From contig NZ_VKAC01000004.1 of NCBI RefSeq assembly GCF_008041935.1, positions 248,001 through 312,000 on the forward strand: a DNA stretch of 64,000 nt, given 5' to 3'. A model generated the notes under the pieces. The model made no database searches. It was not told the origin of the DNA and was given only the letters and a program-made list of their open reading frames with translations. This document shows positions 1 through 6,392 of the stretch, in pieces. The translations under genes were made by a program, and so were the position numbers. This DNA comes from Quadrisphaera setariae. Lineage in GTDB: Bacteria > Actinomycetota > Actinomycetes > Actinomycetales > Quadrisphaeraceae. The number at the start of each line of letters is the position of its first letter. Position 1 is the first letter of the stretch.

Positions 1-332
1 GGGTCGAGGTGGATCGCGTCACCGTGGGCGCTCAGCTCCGGCGCCAGCTCCGCCTCGACGGCGCGCAGCGCGTCGTCGGAGTGCGAGGAGACGAGGTTGT
101 AGAAGGCGTTCGCGGCCCGGGCCAGCAGCTCACCGGAGGCCTCGAGAGCCCCGACGGTGTTCTCGAACGTCGCCGGCTCGCCGCCCGTGGCCACGGCCTC
201 GACCTCCGCGCGCTGCTGGGCCATGCCCTCGCGCAGCGCCGGCGCGAAGTGCTCCGTGCGCAGGACGTCGAACGGCGGCAGCCCGTGCGGCAGGGTGCTC
301 GGCGCGGCCAGGGGGTTGGTGGGGTCCAGCAC
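1..332 (-). CDS. M3 family oligopeptidase (Dcp/oligopeptidase A type), N-terminal fragment
   Basis: Only the first 110 codons are inside the window; the gene runs off its left edge. The N-terminus reads VLDPTNPLAAPSTLPHGLPP, then FDVLRTEHFAPALREGM and FENTVGALEASGELLARA. These are the hallmark N-terminal motifs of M3 zinc metallopeptidases (dipeptidyl carboxypeptidase or oligopeptidase A), cytoplasmic enzymes that trim short peptides. The HExxH zinc motif would lie outside the window, so activity cannot be judged. The GTG start at 332 is chosen because the family motif begins directly after it; the upstream CCAGG is a weak ribosome-binding site. The gene is transcribed divergently from the neighbouring phosphodiesterase. 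Confidence 0.87.
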   Translation of the reverse strand, partial: MLDPTNPLAAPSTLPHGLPPFDVLRTEHFAPALREGMAQQRAEVEAVATGGEPATFENTVGALEASGELLARAANAFYNLVSSHSDDALRAVEAELAPELSAHGDAIHLD

Positions 333-472
333 CCTGGCGACGCTATCCCAGCGTCCCGCCCCCCAGCACGACCGCGCCGCAGGCCCCTCAGCAGCGGCCG
401 TTGGGGTGGACCTGCGCCCCGGGGAGCGGGTCGGGTGCCACGACAGCGGTAGGGATGGAGGTGGGCGTGCCG

Positions 473-1408
473 ATGGGTGTGCCAGCAGGGACGCCCGCGA
501 GACGGGCGGCCCCGAGGACGACGACGGCGGGGGCTCGTGTGGACGGCGTGGTGTGGACGAGGCGCGCGGTGCTCGCCGGCGCGGGGCTCGCGGCGGTCGG
601 GGCCGCGGCTGCGGGCGCCGGTCCGCTGGTGCCGTCGGCGCGGGCGGCTGCCGCCCCCGACGTCGACCAGCTGCTGGCCACCCCGGGGTTCGTGGTGGCC
701 CACCGCGGCGGCTCGCGGGACTGGCCGGAGATGTCGGCGTTCGCCTACACCAGCGCCGCTGCGCTCGGCGCCGACGCGCTGGAGCTGTCGCTGTCGCGCA
801 CCTCCGACGGGGTGTGGTTCGGCCTGCACGACGGCACCCTCGACAGGACCTCCGGCACGCAGGGCTTCAAGGCCTCCGAGCACACCTGGGCCGAGGTGGC
901 CTCCTACCGGATCAGCCCGTCGACCACCCGGGACCGCACCCAGGCCAAGCGCCCCTACGCGCGCCTGGAGGAGCTGCTGGAGCGGTGGGGTGGACGGCGC
1001 GTGCTCTTCGTCGACCCCAAGGCGGCCAGCGCCAGGTTCCACCCCGAGCTCGTGGCGGCGCTGCGCAAGGTGCCCTCCTCCCAGGACTGGGTGGTGGCCA
1101 AGGCACCGGTCGACACCACGTGGTGGGCCGACGCCGCCCGTCGCGAGGGCTGGCGCAGCTGGGGGTTCTTCTGGGCCAAGGACCTCGACGCCGACCCCGG
1201 CCTCCTCGCCCGCACCGCGGGCGCGTGGGACCTGCTCGGCATGGACGTCGACGCCCCCGACGCTCGCTGGAAGCAGGTGCTGGACCTCGGCGCACCGGTC
1301 ATGGCGCACGTGCTGACCTCATCGAGGCAGCTCGAGCGGGCCCGCGCGCTGGGAGCCGCCGGCGTCATGGTGTCGGACCTGGTGGCGGTGCTGCCGGCGC
1401 GCCGCTGA
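473..1408 (+). CDS. Secreted glycerophosphodiester phosphodiesterase-family protein
   Basis: A 311-residue protein whose mature part has the GDPD TIM-barrel signature: VVAHRGG with the catalytic histidine, then ALELSLSRTSDG and LHDGTLDRTSG. Such enzymes hydrolyse glycerophosphodiesters to sn-glycerol-3-phosphate and an alcohol. The N-terminus carries WTRRAVLAGAGLAAVG followed by a hydrophobic stretch and an AxA-type cleavage region (PSARAAA), so export by the twin-arginine pathway is likely. The usual RGxxxxxPENT is altered to RGGSRDWPEM, so one metal-ligand Glu may be shifted. ATG 473 is preceded by GGAGG, but GTG codons at 539 or 548, nearer the twin arginine, are also possible. Substrate unknown. 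Confidence 0.82.
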   Translation: MGVPAGTPARRAAPRTTTAGARVDGVVWTRRAVLAGAGLAAVGAAAAGAGPLVPSARAAAAPDVDQLLATPGFVVAHRGGSRDWPEMSAFAYTSAAALGADALELSLSRTSDGVWFGLHDGTLDRTSGTQGFKASEHTWAEVASYRISPSTTRDRTQAKRPYARLEELLERWGGRRVLFVDPKAASARFHPELVAALRKVPSSQDWVVAKAPVDTTWWADAARREGWRSWGFFWAKDLDADPGLLARTAGAWDLLGMDVDAPDARWKQVLDLGAPVMAHVLTSSRQLERARALGAAGVMVSDLVAVLPARR

Positions 1409-1447
1409 GGCCTCCCGACCGGCCCCGCAGCCCCGCCCGGCGCCGAC

Positions 1448-2383
1448 GTGCCGGACGGGGTGAGCGGGTCCACCATGTGCGCCATGCCTCCCGCGTCATC
1501 GTCGACAGCGGCCTCCGGCCACAGCGGTCACAGCGGTCACACCGGTCACCGAGGGCCCCGGGCCCAGGGCTCGGGCCGGTCCCCCGGAGCGGACGCCCGG
1601 CGCGGCGCCCGCCAGGCCCGCGAGCGCCTGGAACCCGTGGCCCGCGCGGGCTTCGTGGTCTCGGGGCTCCTGCACGTGCTCATCGGCGCGCTCGCGGTCC
1701 GCATCGCCCTCGGTGGCGGCTCGGGTGGCAGCGCGGACTCCAGCGGCGCCCTCGGTGAGGTGGCCCGCACCCCCTTCGGGGCCTTCGCCCTGTGGGCGGC
1801 CGTGGTCGCCCTGGCCGCGCTGGGGCTGTGGCAGCTGCTCGACGGCGCGCTCGAGGCCCGCGCGAAGGAGGCGAAGGAGGCCGCCAAGGGCCTCGGCCAG
1901 GGCGTGGTCTTCCTGGCGCTGGCCGGGACGGCCCTGACGTTCGCGCGCGGCGGGTCGTCGTCGTCGGAGTCCTCCACCGACGACGCCACCGCCACGCTCA
2001 TGGGCTCCCCCGGCGGGGTGCTGCTGGTGGGGGCCGTCGGGCTCGCGGTGGTGGGCGGGGGCGGCTACCTCGTCTACAAGGGGTGCTCGGACAAGGTCAG
2101 GGACGACCTCGGCGGCTCCGGCCCTGGAGGTCGCGCCGGGAGGGCCGCGCTGTGGGCCGGACGCACCGGCTACGTGGCGAAGGGCCTGGCGCTGGCGGTG
2201 GTCGGGGTGCTGTTCGTGGTGGCTGCGGTGCGCAGCGACCCCTCGCAGGCCGGTGGCATCGACGCCGCGATGCGGACCCTGGTCGGCGCGCCCTTCGGGG
2301 TGGCGCTGCTGGTGGCGGTGGGCGTGGGTTTCGCCCTCTACGGCGTCTGGTGCTTCGTGCGCGCCCGCTGGGGCGAGCTCTGA
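1448..2383 (+). CDS. DUF1206 domain membrane protein (copy 1)
   Basis: This 311-residue integral membrane protein has three DUF1206 repeats, each a pair of transmembrane helices. The first begins at FVVSGLLHVLIGALAVRIAL, the second near AKGLGQGVVFLALAGTALTF, and the third near GYVAKGLALAVVGVLFVVAA. Each repeat has the G-Y/F-x-x-x-G-L-x-x-x-x-x-G pattern typical of the family. The soluble N-terminus is rich in His, Gly and Ser (HSGHSGHTGHRG). No biochemical function is known for DUF1206. A second, diverged copy follows immediately downstream, pointing to tandem duplication. The start is uncertain: GTG 1448, ATG 1475 and ATG 1484 are in frame and none has a strong ribosome-binding site. Confidence 0.85.
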   Translation: MPDGVSGSTMCAMPPASSSTAASGHSGHSGHTGHRGPRAQGSGRSPGADARRGARQARERLEPVARAGFVVSGLLHVLIGALAVRIALGGGSGGSADSSGALGEVARTPFGAFALWAAVVALAALGLWQLLDGALEARAKEAKEAAKGLGQGVVFLALAGTALTFARGGSSSSESSTDDATATLMGSPGGVLLVGAVGLAVVGGGGYLVYKGCSDKVRDDLGGSGPGGRAGRAALWAGRTGYVAKGLALAVVGVLFVVAAVRSDPSQAGGIDAAMRTLVGAPFGVALLVAVGVGFALYGVWCFVRARWGEL

Positions 2384-2517
2384 CGGCGAGGCCGCCGGGA
2401 GGCGCACCAGCGACGACGCGCAGGAGCGGCTCGACCGGCGCGCGAGCCGGCGCCGAGGCGCGCGGACGGCTGCACGGCCTCCTGCGGCGCCTCCCGTCGG
2501 GGCGGCCGCAGCGCCTC

Positions 2518-3354
2518 GTGCAGAGCCTGCTGGCGTGGGTCGACCGCGACGGCGACGGCGAGGTCTCGGACGACGTCGAGGACGGTGCCCGCGCGGCCCG
2601 GGAGCACCTGGAGCCGCTCGCGCGGGTCGGGTACGCCCTGTCGGGGCTCATGCACGTGCTCATCGGGGCGCTCGCGGTGCGTCTGGCGGCGGGCGCGCGC
2701 GGCGGCACGGCGGACCAGGGCGGGGCGCTGGCCGCGGTGGCCGGCACCCCCGGCGGGCAGGGGCTGCTGTGGGCCGCGAGCGCGGCGCTGGCAGCGCTGG
2801 CGCTGTGGCACCTCGTGGACGGCGCGCTGGAGCTGCGGTGGCGCCAGCGGGGCGAGGGCGTCAAGGACCTCGCCAAGGGGGTCGTCTACAGCGCCGTGGT
2901 GGTCACGGCGGTCACGTACGCCGCCGGCGGCAGCACGGACGCCGAGGACGCCAGCGACGACGTCACCGAGCAGCTCATGGAGGACCTCCTGGGCACGGCG
3001 GCGGTCGCGGTGGCGGGCCTGGCGGTGGTGGGGGTGGGGCTCTACCACGTGGCCAAGGGGGTCCGGCTGCGCTTCCGGGAGGACCTGAGGCTGCCGGAGG
3101 GGCCGACGCGGCTCGGCGTGGACGTGGCGGGCGTGGTCGGCTACGCGGCCAAGGGCCTGGCGCTGTGCGTGGTGGGCGTGCTGTTCGTGGTGGCGGCGGT
3201 GACCAACGACCCGCGCGAGGCGGGAGGCCTGGACGCGGCGCTGCGTGCCCTGCTGCTGCTCCCGGCGGGGTCGGTGCTGCTGGTCGGCGTGGGCGCCGGG
3301 TTCGCCGCGTACGGGGTCTACGCCGTGGTGAGGGCCCGGCTGGGCCACCTCTGA
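2518..3354 (+). CDS. DUF1206 domain membrane protein (copy 2) with EF-hand-like N-terminus
   Basis: A 278-residue paralogue of the preceding gene with the same three paired-helix repeats: GYALSGLMHVLIGALAVRLA, then LAKGVVYSAVVVTAVTYAA, then GYAAKGLALCVVGVLFVVAA. GTG 2518 is the only ATG/GTG codon in this frame after the upstream stop that comes before the first helix, so it was chosen although no good ribosome-binding site precedes it. Between the start and the first helix lies WVDRDGDGEVSDDVEDG. Its acidic spacing resembles a calcium-binding EF-hand loop (DxDxDG), but the residue expected to be Glu/Asp at loop position 12 is Val, with Glu one place later. Copy 1 lacks this element. Function unknown. 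Confidence 0.83.
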   Translation: MQSLLAWVDRDGDGEVSDDVEDGARAAREHLEPLARVGYALSGLMHVLIGALAVRLAAGARGGTADQGGALAAVAGTPGGQGLLWAASAALAALALWHLVDGALELRWRQRGEGVKDLAKGVVYSAVVVTAVTYAAGGSTDAEDASDDVTEQLMEDLLGTAAVAVAGLAVVGVGLYHVAKGVRLRFREDLRLPEGPTRLGVDVAGVVGYAAKGLALCVVGVLFVVAAVTNDPREAGGLDAALRALLLLPAGSVLLVGVGAGFAAYGVYAVVRARLGHL

Positions 3355-3432
3355 CCGCCTGCGACCACCCCGACGGAGCACCACCGGACCCGTCGGGGAA
3401 GAAACGGGCGACGCTCGTCGCTCACCGATCAC

Positions 3433-4035
3433 GTGACCACCACCTCTCTGCCGGACACCGCACCGACCACCGGCGCGCAGGACGTCCACCCGCTCCTGTC
3501 CGAGCGCTGGAGCACCCGCGCCTTCGACCCCGGCCACGTCCTGGACGGGGAGACGGCCGGCCGTCTCCTGGAGGCCGCGCGCTGGTCCCCCAGCGCGAGC
3601 AACACCCAGCCGTGGCGCTTCGCGCTGGCGCTGCGGGGGACGCCCGAGCACGAGGTGCTCTTCGGCACGCTCATGGGCTTCAACACCGCCTGGGCGGCGA
3701 ACGCCTCGGCGCTGGTGCTCGTGGCGGTCGAGCGGACCACCCCGGAGGGGAAGGGCCTGCGCTGGGCGGACCTCGACGCCGGCCAGGCGGTGGCGCACCT
3801 GACGGTGCAGGCGGCCGCCGAGGGTCTCGTGGTGCACGCGATGGGCGGCTTCGAGGTCGACGCGGTGCGCGAGGCCTACGAGGTCCCCGAGGGCGTGGAG
3901 CCGCTCGTGGTGGTGGCCGTCGGGCGCCAGGGAGACCTCGCGACGCTCGACGAGACGTCGCGCCGCCGTGAGCTGGAGCGCTCCCGCAGGCCCCTCAGCG
4001 AGCTCGTGCTGCCCCTGCGCGGCGCCGCGCGGTGA
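3433..4035 (+). CDS. Nitroreductase family protein
   Basis: At 200 residues this matches the size of FMN-dependent nitroreductases. Family motifs are present: LLSERWSTRAFDPGHVL near residue 22 (FMN phosphate-binding arginines) and EAARWSPSASNTQPWRFALA near residue 47. The C-terminal part, GLVVHAMGGFEVDAVREAYE, matches the family's second core helix region. Members reduce nitro compounds, quinones or flavins with NAD(P)H in the cytosol; the substrate here cannot be deduced. GTG 3433 is the first in-frame start after the upstream DUF1206 gene. The acetamidase gene follows 41 bases downstream on the same strand and may share the transcript. Confidence 0.87.
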   Translation: MTTTSLPDTAPTTGAQDVHPLLSERWSTRAFDPGHVLDGETAGRLLEAARWSPSASNTQPWRFALALRGTPEHEVLFGTLMGFNTAWAANASALVLVAVERTTPEGKGLRWADLDAGQAVAHLTVQAAAEGLVVHAMGGFEVDAVREAYEVPEGVEPLVVVAVGRQGDLATLDETSRRRELERSRRPLSELVLPLRGAAR

Positions 4036-4050
4036 GGGCAGGGGTGGAGC

Positions 4051-4083
4051 AGGAGTGAGGCAGGAGTGAGGCGGGAGTGAGGC
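4051..4083 (+). repeat. Three tandem 11-bp units carrying ribosome-binding-site and GTG motifs
   Basis: The unit AGGAGTGAGGC occurs at 4051-4061 and 4062-4072, with GGGAGTGAGGC at 4073-4083. Each unit contains a GGAG-type sequence and a GTG. Because the period is 11, the three GTGs fall in three different reading frames, and only the last (4077) opens the acetamidase frame. Confidence 0.85.
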
Positions 4084-5084
4084 ACCGCCTCGCCCCGGAC
4101 CGGGAGGCGCTGCACGGTCGCTTCGACCCGTCGCTGCCCCCCGCACTCGTGGTGGACGACGGCGACGTCGTCGTCGGCTCCTGCCTCGACTCCGGCTGGC
4201 ACGCGTCCGAGCAGGCGCCGCAGGCCCTGGCGACCGGTGAGCTGCTGCCGTGGCCCCAGCACGACCCCGTGCTCGACCCCGGCCACGCCCTGACCGGACC
4301 GGTGGCCGTGCGCGGAGCGAGGCCGGGGGACGTCCTGGAGGTGCGGGTCCTCGACGTGCGCCCCGGGGCGTGGGCGCTGACGGGCGCGGGCTCGAGGGAG
4401 ACCTTCGCCGACCGCGCCGCCGGGGTCGACGAGCTGCCCCGCGAGGTGCTCGTGTGGCAGCTGGACGACGCCCGGACGCGCGCGGTCGACCAGTTCGGCG
4501 ACGCCGTCGCGGTGCGGGCGTTCCCGGGCCTGGTGGGGACCTGCCCCGCCGTCCCGCCCGGCGCCGGCCCGCGCTCGACCGTGCCGCCGCGGCGCACCGG
4601 TGGCAACCTCGACTGCCGCGAGCTGGTGGCCGGATCAGCGCTGTTCCTGCCGGTGGAGGTCCCCGGGGCGCTGCTGTCGTTCGGGGACGGCCACGCCGCG
4701 CAGGGCGACGGCGAGGTGGCAGGCGTGGCGCTGGAGTGCCCGCTGGAGGTCCTCGAGCTGCAGCTGCTGCTGCACCGCGGGGACGGAGACGACGACGTCG
4801 ACGAGCGCGGTCGTGCGCCGTGGGCGCTGCCCGGTGGCCGTCCCTGGGCCACCACGCCGGCGGGCGCGGTGGTGTTCGGCACCGGCACGTCGCTGGACGA
4901 GGCCGCCGCCGACGCGCTGGGCGGCGTGGTCGACCTGCTGTGCGCCCGCCACGCCCTCTCGCGGCAGCGGGCCCTGGCCCTGGCGTCGGCCGCCGTGGAC
5001 CTGCGGGTCACGCAGGTGGTCAACGGCGGGGTGCACGGGGTGCACGCCGTCCTGCCGCCGGGCAGGCTTGAGATCGCCGGCTGA
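4077..5084 (+). CDS. Acetamidase/formamidase family protein (first of two)
   Basis: A 335-residue FmdA/AmdA-type protein. Recognisable elements are a GDVLEVRVLDVRPG strand motif, the glycine-rich TGGNLDCRELVAGSALFLPV and the metal-site stretch LLSFGDGHAAQGDGEVAGVA, which matches the family's GDxHxxQGDGE. These zinc enzymes release ammonia from formamide, acetamide or similar short amides. GTG 4077 lies in the third unit of an 11-bp repeat that also supplies the ribosome-binding site. A second, divergent member of the family is encoded at 32269-33309. The peroxidase gene follows downstream, separated by palindromes that may isolate its transcription. Confidence 0.88.
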   Translation: MRHRLAPDREALHGRFDPSLPPALVVDDGDVVVGSCLDSGWHASEQAPQALATGELLPWPQHDPVLDPGHALTGPVAVRGARPGDVLEVRVLDVRPGAWALTGAGSRETFADRAAGVDELPREVLVWQLDDARTRAVDQFGDAVAVRAFPGLVGTCPAVPPGAGPRSTVPPRRTGGNLDCRELVAGSALFLPVEVPGALLSFGDGHAAQGDGEVAGVALECPLEVLELQLLLHRGDGDDDVDERGRAPWALPGGRPWATTPAGAVVFGTGTSLDEAAADALGGVVDLLCARHALSRQRALALASAAVDLRVTQVVNGGVHGVHAVLPPGRLEIAG

Positions 5085-5099
5085 CCCGGTGGCAGGAAT

Positions 5100-5119
5100 A
5101 CCTGTCGTGCACGATAGGT
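5100..5119. promoter_or_regulatory. Near-perfect 20-bp palindrome upstream of the OsmC gene
   Basis: ACCTgTCGTGCACGAtAGGT reads the same on both strands apart from one position per half. Its core TCGTGCACGA (5105-5114) is exact. It lies 66 bases upstream of the OsmC start and has the form of a dimeric repressor operator; the cognate regulator is not identified. Confidence 0.5.
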
Positions 5120-5127
5120 TGCTGCAC

Positions 5128-5153
5128 GTGCGTCCGGGACGTCCCGGACGCAC
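5128..5153. promoter_or_regulatory. Perfect 26-bp palindrome in the OsmC leader
   Basis: The half-site GTGCGTCCGGGAC (5128-5140) is followed directly by its exact reverse complement (5141-5153) with no spacer. It could be an operator or, if transcribed, a 5'-leader cruciform or hairpin. It lies 32 bases before the OsmC start codon and lacks a U-tract, so it is not an obvious terminator. Confidence 0.55.
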
Positions 5154-5185
5154 GGACGACAGACGTCGAGAGACGAGGAGACGAG

Positions 5186-5629
5186 ATGCCCACCCGCACC
5201 GCTCGCACCGCCTGGAACGGCACCCTCGAGCAGGGCTCCGGCCAGGTCGAGCTCACCAGCTCCGGCGTCGGCACCTACACGGTGTCGTTCCCCAAGCGGG
5301 CCGCTGACGACGCCGACGGCACCACGAGCCCCGAGGAGCTCGTCGCCGCGGCGCACTCCTCCTGCTTCGCCATGCAGCTGTCCGCGCTCATCGCGGCCGC
5401 CGGCGGCACCCCGCAGTCCCTCGAGGTCAAGGCCGACGTCTCCCTCGGCCCGGACAAGGAGGCCGGTGGCTTCAAGCTCACCGGCATCAAGCTCACCGTG
5501 GTCGGTGAGGTCGAGGGCCTCGACGAGGCCGGCTTCCAGAAGGCCGCCGCCGACGCGAAGGCCGGGTGCCCCATCAGCAAGGCGCTGACCGGCGTGGACA
5601 TCACGCTGGACGCGAAGCTGGAGTCCTGA
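5186..5629 (+). CDS. OsmC family organic hydroperoxide reductase
   Basis: The 147-residue size and both redox cysteines mark this as an OsmC/Ohr thiol peroxidase: HSSCFAMQLSALIAAAG near residue 54 holds the peroxidatic Cys and KAGCPISKALTG near residue 128 the resolving Cys. The TSPEELVAAAHSSC lead-in is the OsmC version of the motif. The enzyme reduces organic hydroperoxides in the cytosol using dihydrolipoyl or thiol donors. ATG 5186 is preceded by GAGACGAGGAGACGAG, a good ribosome-binding region. Two palindromes sit directly upstream, suggesting a regulated promoter, but no MarR/OhrR-type gene is adjacent. The C-terminus ends at a candidate bidirectional terminator. Confidence 0.92.
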   Translation: MPTRTARTAWNGTLEQGSGQVELTSSGVGTYTVSFPKRAADDADGTTSPEELVAAAHSSCFAMQLSALIAAAGGTPQSLEVKADVSLGPDKEAGGFKLTGIKLTVVGEVEGLDEAGFQKAAADAKAGCPISKALTGVDITLDAKLES

Positions 5630-5670
5630 CCTCCCGCTGCACCACCGGGACCGCCAGGTCCACCTGACGC

Positions 5671-5710
5671 CGCGAGGGCGCCCGGGGCCGAGGCCTCAGG
5701 CGCCCTCGCG
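5671..5710. terminator. Candidate bidirectional terminator between convergent genes
   Basis: A 12-bp exact inverted repeat, CGCGAGGGCGCC (5671-5682) and GGCGCCCTCGCG (5699-5710), is separated by 16 bases. It lies between the convergent OsmC and anti-sigma kinase genes and overlaps the last codons of the latter. No U-run follows, as is common in GC-rich actinobacteria. Confidence 0.5.
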
Positions 5711-6235
5711 CACGTCCTGGCCGCTGGCGCTCGGCGCGCCCTGCGCCACCTCGCCCGGGGCGTCCGGGCCACCCGGGGCGCCGGCGGAGGTGTCCCGGTG
5801 CTGCGCTGCCAGCACCGAGCCGCTGCGCAGCCGGAGGTGCTTCACCAGCACCACCGTGGTGCCCGCCTCGCCCGGCTCGAAGTGGAGCTGGTCCACGAGG
5901 ATGCGCATGAGGCCCAGGCCGCGTCCGTGCGTGAGGTCGCTGCTGGGGCCTTCTGCGAGCACCTCCGCGGCCGCGCGCGCCGGGTCGAACCCGCCGCCGC
6001 CGTCGACCACCTCGATGCGGCACCACTCCCCCTCCACGCTGACCCGCACCTCGAAGTCGGCGCCGGAGCCGGCGTGCTGGACGACGTTGCTGCAGGCCTC
6101 GGTGACGGCGAGCGCGATGTCGTCGATGCTGTCGGGGCTGACGCCCAGCTCGGTGAGGGTGGCGGTGGCGAGGTGCCGGACGACCGGGACGTGGCGCACG
6201 TCCGTCGGCAGCCGGAGCCCGTAGCTGAGGTGCAC
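5696..6235 (-). CDS. RsbW-type anti-sigma factor kinase (HATPase_c)
   Basis: A 179-residue single-domain ATP-binding protein of the serine-kinase anti-sigma family. Its ATP-site boxes are clear: N-box LAVTEACSNVVQHAG near residue 45, G1 box VVDGGGGFDPARA, and G2 box THGRGLGLMRILVDQLHFE. Such proteins hold a sigma factor or phosphorylate a STAS antagonist, and a PP2C phosphatase reverses that phosphorylation. The C-terminal 40 residues are low-complexity. GTG 6235 is preceded by TTGGAGGCTCC, a strong ribosome-binding site. The gene is divergent from a phytochrome with exactly the phosphatase output expected for a partner-switching circuit, so the two are probably functionally linked (inference). 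Confidence 0.9.
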   Translation of the reverse strand: MHLSYGLRLPTDVRHVPVVRHLATATLTELGVSPDSIDDIALAVTEACSNVVQHAGSGADFEVRVSVEGEWCRIEVVDGGGGFDPARAAAEVLAEGPSSDLTHGRGLGLMRILVDQLHFEPGEAGTTVVLVKHLRLRSGSVLAAQHRDTSAGAPGGPDAPGEVAQGAPSASGQDVREGA

Positions 6236-6392
6236 GGAGCCTCCAAGTCGGCGGGTGGCGCAGCAGCGGTGCGATGATGGCACGGACCTACCCGCGCTGG
6301 CCGCCCGCACACGTGGTGATCCGCCTCCGATCCGCATCGTGACCGGACGGAGACCCTCCCCCGCACGACCCGCCACCGACAGCTGGAGCTCT

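Noticed and set aside
4077-5084. Horizontal transfer of the acetamidase because a paralogue exists at 32269
   Set aside because: Both have the same GC-rich codon pattern as their neighbours and no mobile element is nearby; ordinary paralogy is enough.
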